A stretch of 7,718 nucleotides of DNA from Sphingomonas sanxanigenens. GTDB lineage: Bacteria > Pseudomonadota > Alphaproteobacteria > Sphingomonadales > Sphingomonadaceae. A program made the translations under genes and the position numbers. The notes under the pieces were generated by a model, which saw nothing but the letters and a program-made list of their open reading frames with translations, made no database searches and was not told the origin of the DNA. The stretch covers positions 1 to 7,718 of the forward strand of contig QFNN01000128.1 in assembly GCA_003240855.1 (NCBI GenBank). Reading direction: 5' to 3'. Below are positions 1-6,014 of the stretch, in pieces; within the stretch, counting starts at the first letter, position 1, and each line of letters starts with the position of its first letter.

Positions 1-44
1 CAATGCTGTCCTACCTCCTGGCTATTCGCTAGCGTCGGCGGACC

Positions 45-158
45 ATGATCCCCTGCCTGGCCCTCACCTGTCGATCATCCGCGGTTCAGGCGATGCGTCA
101 CAAGGCGGAGCGCGACGCGGATCGTGTCAACTTTGTCAACTTCGGGCCGCAGCCATGA
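45..158 (+). CDS. Putative short leader ORF overlapping the aminopeptidase start
   Basis: An open frame begins after an in-frame TAG at 30-32. It has ATG codons at 45 and 93, giving 37 or 21 residues, and ends in TGA at 156-158. Its C-terminal part reads RHKAERDADRVNFVNFGPQP. The VNF-VNF piece is encoded by two tandem 9-base units, gtcaacttt and gtcaacttc, at 126-143. The stop shares bases with the ATG at 155 of the aminopeptidase gene (ATGA), an arrangement typical of translational coupling, and that gene has no obvious Shine-Dalgarno of its own. A weak GGCGGA lies just before the ATG at 45. The product matches no family I can name. It could equally be non-coding DNA, for example an interspersed repeat that happens to be open. 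I consider translation possible but unproven. Confidence 0.3.
   Translation: MIPCLALTCRSSAVQAMRHKAERDADRVNFVNFGPQP
126..143 (+). repeat. Tandem 9-bp direct repeat (gtcaacttt/gtcaacttc)
   Basis: Two adjacent copies of a 9-base unit differ only in the last base. On the minus strand they give two TTGACA hexamers 9 bases apart, which look like sigma-70 -35 boxes. No TATAAT-like hexamer follows at 16-18 bases from either, so I do not call a promoter. The repeat lies 11 bases upstream of the aminopeptidase start and could belong to an interspersed repeat or act as a binding site; the sequence alone does not decide. Confidence 0.5.
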
Positions 159-1543
159 CCGGTTTTTCCTCTCTCATCTCCGCCGACAAGGGCCAGCAGG
201 CGCGCGGCATCCACCTGGTCGATGCGGCCGGCCATGATAACTGGCTGAAGGGCCAGTCGCCGCGCGCGCGCGCCGCAGCCGCCGCTCAAGGCTTTGCCGG
301 CAAAGCCGGTGAACAGGCGATCCTGCCTGACGAAAAAGCGGATGAATGGTCAGTGGCGATCGGCGTCGCCGATCGCGCGGCGCTGACGCCCTGGTGCCTG
401 GCGCGCGCCGCCGACACGCTGCCCGACGGCTATTATCGCCTCGTCGACGCGCCGCCCGGCGCCGCGGCGCTCGGCTGGCTGCTCGCCCAGCATCGCTTCG
501 ATCGCTATCGCGCCGCCGACAAGCCCGCTGGCGCGCGCATCCTGCTGACCAGCGAACCCGCCGCGATCGACGAGACCGTCCGGCTGGCCGAGGCCGTCGC
601 GCTCGTCCGCGACATGGTCAATACGCCGACCGAGGACATGGGGCCGGCCGATATCGAAGCGAAGGTGCGTGAGCTTGCCAAAGCTATCGGCGGCGAGGTC
701 CACGTGACCAAAGGCGACGAACTCGCAACCGGCTACCCGATGATCCACGCCGTCGGCCGCGCCGCCGCCAAAGGGCGCGAACCACGGCTGATCGAAATGA
801 CATGGGGCAATCCCGCGCACCCGCGCCTTGCATTGATCGGCAAGGGCGTGTGCTTCGATTCGGGCGGGCTCGACATCAAGCCCGCATCGGGAATGCGCCT
901 GATGAAGAAGGATATGGGCGGCGCGGCGCACGCCATCGCCCTCGCCCGACTGGTAGCCGGCGGTCGTCTGCCCGTTCGCCTGCACCTGCTCATCCCCGCC
1001 GTCGAAAACGCCATTGCGGGCAATGCCTTCCGCCCCGGAGACGTGCTGCGCAGCCGCAAGGGACCGAGTGTCGAGATCAGCAACACCGACGCCGAGGGCC
1101 GGCTGATCCTGGGCGATGCGCTTGCCCGGGCATTTGAGGACAAGCCGGTGCTCGCGATTGATTTCGCGACGCTGACGGGGGCGGCGCGCGTGGCGCTCGG
1201 CCCTGATCTTCCCGCCATGTTCGCCAATGACGACCTGCTGGCCGAAGATCTGCTGAAAGCGGGAACGGCTGCCGGCGACCCGCTGTGGCGGATGCCGCTG
1301 TGGGCCGGTTATAACGACATGCTCAAATCGGACATCGCGGACATCGACAATGCGCCCGAAGGCGGGATGGCAGGTGCGGTGACGGCGGCGTTGTTCCTGC
1401 AGAAATTCGTGCCCGCAGACGCGCTCTGGGCGCATTTCGACACCTTCGCCTGGCGGCCCTCGTCGCGCCCCGGCCGCCCCAAGGGCGGCGAGGCGCTCGG
1501 GCTGCGCGCAGCCTGGTCGATGCTTCGCACACGTTTCGGCTGA
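155..1543 (+). CDS. Leucyl aminopeptidase family protein (peptidase M17)
   Basis: This is a cytosolic di-metal aminopeptidase of 462 residues that removes N-terminal amino acids from peptides. The C-terminal catalytic domain (about residues 145-460) is complete. The GKGVCFDSGG block supplies K230 and D235, IKPASGM supplies K242, KKDMGG supplies D253, and NTDAEGR supplies D312, E314 and R316. Their spacing (5, 7, 11, 59, 2, 2 residues) matches that of E. coli PepA K270, D275, K282, D293, D352, E354 and R356, so the enzyme should be active. The N-terminal about 140 residues are divergent, and there is no signal peptide. The ATG at 155 fits the protein's beginning but has no clear Shine-Dalgarno; it overlaps the stop of a short upstream frame. 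The regulator and NlpC/P60 peptidase genes downstream suggest a shared peptide-salvage role. It resembles the PepB-like branch more than PepA itself, so I give no gene symbol. Substrate preference is unknown. Confidence 0.95.
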   Translation: MTGFSSLISADKGQQARGIHLVDAAGHDNWLKGQSPRARAAAAAQGFAGKAGEQAILPDEKADEWSVAIGVADRAALTPWCLARAADTLPDGYYRLVDAPPGAAALGWLLAQHRFDRYRAADKPAGARILLTSEPAAIDETVRLAEAVALVRDMVNTPTEDMGPADIEAKVRELAKAIGGEVHVTKGDELATGYPMIHAVGRAAAKGREPRLIEMTWGNPAHPRLALIGKGVCFDSGGLDIKPASGMRLMKKDMGGAAHAIALARLVAGGRLPVRLHLLIPAVENAIAGNAFRPGDVLRSRKGPSVEISNTDAEGRLILGDALARAFEDKPVLAIDFATLTGAARVALGPDLPAMFANDDLLAEDLLKAGTAAGDPLWRMPLWAGYNDMLKSDIADIDNAPEGGMAGAVTAALFLQKFVPADALWAHFDTFAWRPSSRPGRPKGGEALGLRAAWSMLRTRFG

Positions 1544-1598
1544 TCGCGAAAATCTGTCATTTTTCCTTCCCGCTGCGAAACCAACCGCCGCCGCGATG

Positions 1599-1615
1599 CG
1601 TTGCCCGGCGTAACG
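1599..1615 (+). promoter_or_regulatory. Candidate operator: 17-bp imperfect palindrome upstream of the MarR gene
   Basis: The sequence CGTTGCCCGGCGTAACG has outer arms CGTT and AACG that pair perfectly, with further matching pairs inside. It sits about 40 bases before the regulator's start, in the only real gap of the cluster. MarR-type proteins usually bind palindromes of about this size near their own promoter, so this is a plausible autoregulatory site. A shorter GCGCC-A-GGCGC palindrome lies nearby at 1626-1636. The call is an inference; in GC-rich DNA such dyads also arise by chance. Confidence 0.25.
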
Positions 1616-1639
1616 ATCCGTAGAAGCGCCAGGCGCGAC

Positions 1640-1646
1640 GAGGAGG
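1640..1646 (+). promoter_or_regulatory. Shine-Dalgarno deciding the GTG start of the MarR gene
   Basis: GAGGAGGAAGC upstream of the GTG at 1656 contains AGGAGGA, a near-perfect anti-16S match with about nine bases of spacer. It supports this GTG rather than a downstream codon as the start. Confidence 0.7.
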
Positions 1647-1655
1647 AAGCAGGAC

Positions 1656-1988
1656 GTGAGTGATGACCGGTTGAACACCTGGAAGCAGACGCTTGTCGAC
1701 TATGTGCGTTCAGGCGAGCCCGATCTCACCAATCGCCAGATGGCGCTGCTGATGCTCGTCCACCTCGAGCCCGGGCCGCATACCGTGCGCGGCCTGGCCC
1801 GCGGCCTGAACGTATCAAAGCCCGTCATCACGCGCGCCTTGAACAGGCTGGGCGCACTCGGCTATCTGCGCCGCCAGCGTGACGACGCCGACAGGCGCAA
1901 TATCTTCGTCGCGTCCACGCACGAAGGGGCCACTTTTCTTGACGGGTTCAAGTCTCTCATCCTCGGTCGGACACCCGATCACAACTGA
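1656..1988 (+). CDS. MarR-family winged-helix transcriptional regulator (short form)
   Basis: This is a DNA-binding regulator of 110 residues. The winged helix is clear. Residues 25-38 form a helix ahead of the motif, the helix-turn-helix lies at about 43-66 (TVRGLARGLNVSKPVITRAL) and leads into LGALGYLRR, and a basic wing rich in Arg and Asp lies at about 72-84. A strand and C-terminal helix follow. At 110 residues it is shorter than typical MarR proteins (about 140-160) and has little of the terminal dimerisation helices. It starts at GTG behind a strong Shine-Dalgarno. Its 3' end overlaps the likely start of the NlpC/P60 gene, so the two are probably co-translated. The position suggests control of the adjacent peptidase genes, possibly with autoregulation. 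No ligand can be inferred. Confidence 0.88.
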   Translation: MSDDRLNTWKQTLVDYVRSGEPDLTNRQMALLMLVHLEPGPHTVRGLARGLNVSKPVITRALNRLGALGYLRRQRDDADRRNIFVASTHEGATFLDGFKSLILGRTPDHN

Positions 1989-2859
1989 TCGGTTCACGAC
2001 GCATTTCGCGCTTTCTGGCCGTTCGACGAAGCTCGACCCGCGCGTCAACGCCGCGCGCGGCGACATTGCCGACATCGCCCTCGCCGGGACGCTGTTCGCG
2101 CCGCATTATGCTCGCCCGGTGCTGCGTCGCTGCGCAGCCCCGTCCACGCCCATGCGCGCGGCCGGCGCGGTCGATGCGCCGCTTGTCTCTCAGCTTCTCC
2201 ACGGCGAGGCCTTTGCGGTGCTCGACATCAGCGGCGGCTGGGCCTGGGGCTATAGCGCGCACGATCATTATGTCGGCTATGTCGCGGCCGATGCGCTGGG
2301 GCGGGACGAACGCTTCACCCACCGGGTCAATGCGCCCGCCGCGCTCGTCTATGCGACGCCCGACCTGAAATCGCCCGCCATCAACCGCTTCACGCTCGGC
2401 GCGCTGGTCGAGGCCCGGGGCGAAGGCGACTGGCTGATGGTAGCGGGCGGGCATATGTTCGCGGCGCAGCTCGACGCCCTGGGGGCAGTCCGGTCCGATC
2501 CGGCGGCACTCGCCGAGGCGCTGGTCGGCGAACCCTATCTGTGGGGCGGGCGCGGCGATGGCGGCTTCGACTGTTCCGGACTGGTGCAGCTTGTTTTCGG
2601 CCTTTCAGGCCACGCCCTGCCTCGCGACAGCGACCAGCAATGCGCAGCGGCGGGCGCGCCCATTCCTGACGGCGAAGCGCTCCGGCGGGGCGATCTCGTC
2701 TTTTTCCCCGGCCATGTGGGCATCATGGTTGACGGCGAACGCATCCTGCACGCGACGGCTTTCGCAATGTCGGTCATTGTCGAACCGCTCGCCGATCTTA
2801 TCTCGCGCACTGCGGCGGAGCATGAGGTTTCAGTGCTCGCCCGCCGGAGGATTGCATGA
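1939..2859 (+). CDS. NlpC/P60 family peptidase with SH3-like domains (gamma-D-glutamyl-diamino-acid endopeptidase type)
   Basis: This is a cysteine peptidase predicted to hydrolyse murein-derived peptides. The catalytic domain fills the last about 115 residues: YLWGGRGDGGFDCSGLVQ carries the nucleophile Cys212, GDLVFFPGHVGIM carries His259, and ILHATAF carries His271 (numbered from the TTG at 1939). Two SH3b-like segments precede it, at about residues 68-120 (ending WAWGYSAHDHYVGYVAADAL) and 125-185. This layout matches YkfC/dipeptidyl-peptidase VI proteins, which cleave after gamma-D-Glu in peptides with a free N-terminus. No signal peptide is visible, so a cytoplasmic recycling role is likely. 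The start is uncertain. The only in-frame options are TTG at 1939, preceded by GAAGGGG about nine bases upstream, and GTG at 1879 (326 residues, no Shine-Dalgarno); no ATG exists near the expected start around 1990-2030. The gene overlaps the MarR gene at its 5' end and argC by four bases. Confidence 0.88.
   Translation: MTGSSLSSSVGHPITTDRFTTHFALSGRSTKLDPRVNAARGDIADIALAGTLFAPHYARPVLRRCAAPSTPMRAAGAVDAPLVSQLLHGEAFAVLDISGGWAWGYSAHDHYVGYVAADALGRDERFTHRVNAPAALVYATPDLKSPAINRFTLGALVEARGEGDWLMVAGGHMFAAQLDALGAVRSDPAALAEALVGEPYLWGGRGDGGFDCSGLVQLVFGLSGHALPRDSDQQCAAAGAPIPDGEALRRGDLVFFPGHVGIMVDGERILHATAFAMSVIVEPLADLISRTAAEHEVSVLARRRIA
2846..2850 (+). promoter_or_regulatory. Shine-Dalgarno of argC inside the end of the peptidase gene
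   Basis: GGAGG sits five bases ahead of the ATG at 2856, within the last codons of the NlpC/P60 gene. Together with the ATGA overlap it fixes the argC start and supports coupled translation. Confidence 0.7.
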
Positions 2860-3803
2860 CTGTTTCGGTTTTCGTCGATGGCGGCGTGGGCACTACGGGC
2901 ATCGAGATTCTCGACCGGCTTGGCGGCCGGAGCGAGATCGCGCTCAAGACCCTGCCCGAAGCGCTGCGCAAGGATCCGGCCGCGCGCGCCGATGCGCTGC
3001 GTAGCGCTGATTTCGTCATCCTCTGCCTGCCCGACGACGCCGCGCGCGAAGCAGTGACGCTTGTCGGCGACGCGCCGACGCGGATCATCGACGCATCCAC
3101 GGCGCACCGGACCGCAGCCGGCTGGGACTATGGGTTCCCGGAACTTTCGCCCGGCCAGCGCGAACGGGTCGCCGCCTCCACGCGCGTGTCGAACCCAGGC
3201 TGCTACCCCACCGCTTTTCTGGCGCTTGTCGCGCCGCTGGTCCGCGCCGGGCTGATCGATCGCGAATGGCCGGTCACGGTCAACGCCGTCTCGGGCTATT
3301 CGGGCGGCGGCAAATCGATGATTGCCGCCTTCGAGGACAGCGCAGCGCCCGACGCGACCGATACCGCATTCCGCATCTATGGCCTGTCGCTGGCGCACAA
3401 GCATGTGCCCGAGATGCAGATTCATGCCGGCCTCGCCCATCCGCCGATCTTCGCCCCTGCCGTCACCCGCACCTATCGCGGCATGATCGTGGAGGTTCCG
3501 TTGCCCGCACAGGCGCTGTCCGCCGCGCCGGACAAGCTGCGCGATGCGCTGGCCGCCGCCTACGCCGCCTCGCCGCTGATCCGCGTCGCCGACAGGACGG
3601 AGAGCGCAAATCTGGGCGCATTGCCGATCGAACGCGTGGCGGGGACCGACCGGATCGAGCTTCACGTTTTCGGCAATGACGCGACCGGGCAGGCCCGGCT
3701 CGTCGCCGCCATCGACAATCTCGGCAAGGGCGCAGCCGGCGCGGCCGTCCAGAGCCTCAACCTGATGGCGGGGCTGCCCGAGACGTCGGGCCTGCGCCTC
3801 TAG
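2856..3803 (+). CDS. argC: N-acetyl-gamma-glutamyl-phosphate reductase, short (type 2) form
   Basis: This enzyme carries out the NADPH-dependent reduction of N-acetyl-glutamyl-5-phosphate to the semialdehyde in arginine biosynthesis, in the cytoplasm. The protein has 315 residues, the length of the shorter type 2 reductases rather than the about 340-residue form. A nucleotide-binding start reads DGGVGTTGIEILDRL (residues 8-22). The catalytic cysteine is Cys116 in SNPGCYPT. SGYSGGGKSM follows at 146-155, and the conserved HKHVPEMQ block supplies His181 and His183. All key residues are present, so it should be functional. It overlaps the NlpC/P60 gene by four bases (ATGA) and has its own Shine-Dalgarno, so it is probably expressed with the peptidase. 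No other arginine gene is in the window. The alternative of an aspartate-semialdehyde dehydrogenase is unlikely given the length and the HKHVPE block. Confidence 0.95.
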   Translation: MTVSVFVDGGVGTTGIEILDRLGGRSEIALKTLPEALRKDPAARADALRSADFVILCLPDDAAREAVTLVGDAPTRIIDASTAHRTAAGWDYGFPELSPGQRERVAASTRVSNPGCYPTAFLALVAPLVRAGLIDREWPVTVNAVSGYSGGGKSMIAAFEDSAAPDATDTAFRIYGLSLAHKHVPEMQIHAGLAHPPIFAPAVTRTYRGMIVEVPLPAQALSAAPDKLRDALAAAYAASPLIRVADRTESANLGALPIERVAGTDRIELHVFGNDATGQARLVAAIDNLGKGAAGAAVQSLNLMAGLPETSGLRL

Positions 3804-3823
3804 AATTGCGGGCGAAACAGGCG

Positions 3824-3850
3824 CATCCTCCCCGTCAAAATGGGAGGATG
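3824..3850 (+). promoter_or_regulatory. Perfect 9-bp hairpin masking the ribosome binding site of the next gene
   Basis: CATCCTCCC at 3824-3832 is the exact reverse complement of GGGAGGATG at 3842-3850, separated by a nine-base loop (cgtcaaaat). The 3' arm contains GGAGG, the Shine-Dalgarno for the ATG at 3853, so the folded RNA would hide the site. There is no T-run after the stem, which argues against a simple intrinsic terminator for argC. Control of translation is an inference; the inverted repeat itself is directly visible. Confidence 0.6.
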
Positions 3851-3852
3851 GG

Positions 3853-4290
3853 ATGAACGATACCGTCGAGAGGCGCGTTCCAGCTTGGTTTTGGATCGTC
3901 GCGGGACTGGCGCTGCTGTGGGAACTGAGCGGCGTCATCGCCTATATGATGCAGGTGACGATGACGGCCGATCAACTCGCCGCGCTGCCCGAAGGCCAGC
4001 GCCATCTGCAATCAATCACGCCCGGCTGGATCACCGCCTTGTTCGCGGTCGCCGTCTGGAGCGGACTGACGGCTGCGATCGGCCTGCTCATGCGGCGGCG
4101 CTGGGCGCAGCCGCTGTTCATCGCGTCGCTGGTCGCCGCCATCATCCAGTTCGGCTGGATCTTCGCCATCGGCCGCGCGCATCACGTGATCGGGCCGTCG
4201 GCAATTCCGCTGCCCGTCACGATCATCGTCATCGGGATCATGCTGGTCATTGTCGCCAATCGAGCCGCGAAGCGCGGCTGGCTGCGTTAG
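3853..4290 (+). CDS. Small four-helix integral membrane protein of unknown function
   Basis: This is a protein of 145 residues that I cannot assign to a function. Four hydrophobic segments are visible, at about residues 13-33 (WFWIVAGLALLWELSGVIAY), 58-80, 85-107 and 117-136, so it should be an inner-membrane protein. A short loop of about 25 residues after the first helix contains LAALPEGQRHL. Positively charged turns (MRRRW at 80-84 and the C-terminal NRAAKRGWLR) suggest a cytoplasmic C-terminus. The layout recalls small DoxX-like or sugar-transporter-like annotations, but no signature motif is present. The ATG at 3853 follows GGGAGG at 3842-3847; that site is enclosed by a hairpin. The gene is 49 bases after argC and may be read through from it. 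Its TAG stop overlaps the TAA stop of the converging diguanylate cyclase gene. Confidence 0.8.
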   Translation: MNDTVERRVPAWFWIVAGLALLWELSGVIAYMMQVTMTADQLAALPEGQRHLQSITPGWITALFAVAVWSGLTAAIGLLMRRRWAQPLFIASLVAAIIQFGWIFAIGRAHHVIGPSAIPLPVTIIVIGIMLVIVANRAAKRGWLR

Positions 4291-5990
4291 GCGGCGATCG
4301 CGGGGTCGATTGAGGCCGCAGACAGCGCGACACGGTTCCGGCCTTCGCGCTTGGCGTCGTAAAGCGCCAGGTCCGCCTCGACCATCAGCCTGTCGATCGC
4401 GCCGCACGGGCCGCAGGCGACGCCGATGCTGACCGTCGCGGAGAGCAGATCGTCGCTGCGCGCCTCGATCCCGCGCCTGATCCGCTCGGCGATGGTGCGC
4501 GCGCGCTTCTGGTCCAGCCCGACGAGCGCGACGACGAACTCCTCGCCGCCATAGCGCGCGACGATTGCGCCAGATCCCGCAGCACGCCCCACATGCGCGC
4601 CGACATCGACCAGCACCGCATCTGCGCGGACATGTCCGTAGCGGTCGTTGAGCGCCTTGAAATGATCGATATCGATCATCAGCAGTGCGATCGGATGCTC
4701 CCCGCCCCGCAGCCTGACGGCACGCTCGATCGCGCCGATGAAGCCGCGACGGTTGGACAGGCCCGTCAACGCATCGGTCGCGGCCTGGCGTTCCAGCACC
4801 TGCTGGCGCTCGCGAACACGCTCATGATCGAGACGCAGGCGCTTGACGCGCTCGATGACGGGGAGCGAGACGATCAGACATTCGATCGTGCACGCGGCCA
4901 CCATCGCGCCGTCCGGCAGTATCGCGCTCGAAACCAGTCCGGCGAAGCGCAGCGGGAAGATCATGCCGATCGTGAACGGCACCGTCCAACCCGCAGCGAG
5001 CATCCACGCGGTCCTGCTGCGCCTGATGCAGCCCGTCGCAACGACCGCGGCGATGAGCAGCAAAGCGTGCAGACCCACGATGTTGCCGAAGATATAGGCC
5101 ACAAGCGTCAGATCATCCGGCGCAAGAAGCAGCAATGTCGCCGACAAGATCGACAGGCCCGCGCCGACGAGCGCCCAGCGTCGCATCCAGCGCGGCAGGA
5201 CATTGCCTTCGATGAAGTCGAGCGAGAAAAGCAGGCCCGTGGCGGTGGCGGCCGCCATGGATGTGCAGATCAGGCGCGATATCGCGTCCGCCGACAACGG
5301 CGCGGCCAACATGATCAGCCCCGAATAGGAGAGCGCGTAAAGCAGCAGCACCGAGGCATGCGCGCAGTAGAGAAGCTGGAAGCGGCGGCGGATCGCGAAG
5401 AACAGCGACAGATGGAACAGGATGGTCAGCGCCAGCATGCCAACCGCCATGCCGAACAGCGCGCTATCCTTGCGCTCCAGCGCAATGTAGCGCGTCACTT
5501 CCACCAGACGCGGCTCACGCGACATGGTTATCATCTTCACGCCGCCCAGCCGAACGACGAGCCGATTCACGGGGACGCCGTGCAACTGCACAGGGACGGT
5601 GAAATAGCCGCCCGATCGCCATTCGCGCGTTGGCGATGCCGGATCATATGCGACATGTTCGATCACGCCATCGACGCGGCGGAAATACAGGTCGACGCTA
5701 TCGACTCGATGATTATCGAGCAGCAGGCGATAGCGCCCGACGCCTCCCCGGAGCAGCGCAGGCGCGCCGAAATCAAGCCAGACGGTGCCGCTCGCCGCGC
5801 GCGAGGCCTGCTCACACGGGCCAGACGGCCGCGCCATGATCTCAGCGGCTGTCGTCCGGGAATCGGTGGCGATCCGGCAGACGTCGTCGTCTGTCGCGGC
5901 GGCGGGAGACGCGAACAGCGCCGCCCCCGCCATGACGACCAACGTCGCCACAACGCAAAACCTGACGCATGATTTCACGATCCCGCTCAT
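4287..5990 (-). CDS. Membrane-anchored GGDEF diguanylate cyclase with 7TM-DISM-like sensor
   Basis: This protein of 567 residues is predicted to make cyclic di-GMP from two GTP. A signal peptide or anchor lies at residues 10-32. A periplasmic beta-rich domain follows (about 35-170) with WLDFG and LYFRR stretches typical of 7TMR-DISM extracellular domains. Then come about seven hydrophobic helices (about 175-380), a short coiled linker rich in Arg, Glu and Gln (381-402), and the GGDEF domain (403-560). The latter has DALTGLSNRRGF, metal ligand D440 in MIDIDHF, and the active-site GGEEF at 481-485, so catalysis should be intact. The RxxD inhibitory site expected just before it is replaced by GSGA (472-475), so classical product inhibition is not expected. 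The usual GHxxGD is GHVRAD here. The gene stands alone after apt, with a hairpin immediately before its ATG. The sensed signal is unknown. Confidence 0.92.
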   Translation of the reverse strand: MSGIVKSCVRFCVVATLVVMAGAALFASPAAATDDDVCRIATDSRTTAAEIMARPSGPCEQASRAASGTVWLDFGAPALLRGGVGRYRLLLDNHRVDSVDLYFRRVDGVIEHVAYDPASPTREWRSGGYFTVPVQLHGVPVNRLVVRLGGVKMITMSREPRLVEVTRYIALERKDSALFGMAVGMLALTILFHLSLFFAIRRRFQLLYCAHASVLLLYALSYSGLIMLAAPLSADAISRLICTSMAAATATGLLFSLDFIEGNVLPRWMRRWALVGAGLSILSATLLLLAPDDLTLVAYIFGNIVGLHALLLIAAVVATGCIRRSRTAWMLAAGWTVPFTIGMIFPLRFAGLVSSAILPDGAMVAACTIECLIVSLPVIERVKRLRLDHERVRERQQVLERQAATDALTGLSNRRGFIGAIERAVRLRGGEHPIALLMIDIDHFKALNDRYGHVRADAVLVDVGAHVGRAAGSGAIVARYGGEEFVVALVGLDQKRARTIAERIRRGIEARSDDLLSATVSIGVACGPCGAIDRLMVEADLALYDAKREGRNRVALSAASIDPAIAA

Positions 5991-5993
5991 TCC

Positions 5994-6014
5994 GCGGGCG
6001 ATGTTAGCGCCCGC
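5994..6014 (-). promoter_or_regulatory. Perfect 7-bp hairpin immediately upstream of the GGDEF gene start
   Basis: GCGGGCG at 5994-6000 and CGCCCGC at 6008-6014 are exact reverse complements with a seven-base loop. On the transcribed (minus) strand the stem ends three bases before the ATG at 5990, where a Shine-Dalgarno would normally sit. It could impede initiation or mark the end of the apt transcript. No U-tract follows, so I do not call it a standard terminator. A weak TATAAA on the minus strand (6034-6029) lacks a matching -35 box. Confidence 0.5.

Noticed and set aside
126..143. Minus-strand promoter from the two TTGACA hexamers
   Set aside because: No TATAAT-like hexamer appears 16-18 bases downstream of either hexamer on the minus strand.
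1544..1572. Intrinsic terminator after the aminopeptidase gene (GAAAAT ... ATTTTTC)
   Set aside because: The arms are short, AT-only in effect and imperfect, with no GC-rich stem, so they would not form a stable terminator hairpin.
350..1678. Long minus-strand open frame of 442 codons opposite the aminopeptidase gene
   Set aside because: It lies opposite a gene with a complete M17 active site. Its product is rich in Arg, Gly and Ala with no recognisable domain, as expected for an antisense shadow in GC-rich DNA.
2535..3938. Long minus-strand open frame of 467 codons opposite NlpC/P60 and argC
   Set aside because: It spans two well-identified genes on the other strand, has low-complexity composition and matches no family I recognise.
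3840..4313. Alternative ORF starting at ATG 3840 in a different frame from the membrane protein
   Set aside because: Its product is Arg-rich without hydrophobic helices or a domain, whereas the frame from 3853 gives four clean membrane segments and a well-spaced ribosome binding site.
4593..5972. Long plus-strand open frame of 459 codons opposite the GGDEF gene
   Set aside because: The product is a charged, Gln/Arg/Asp-rich string with no domain, and the minus-strand GGDEF reading explains the region fully.
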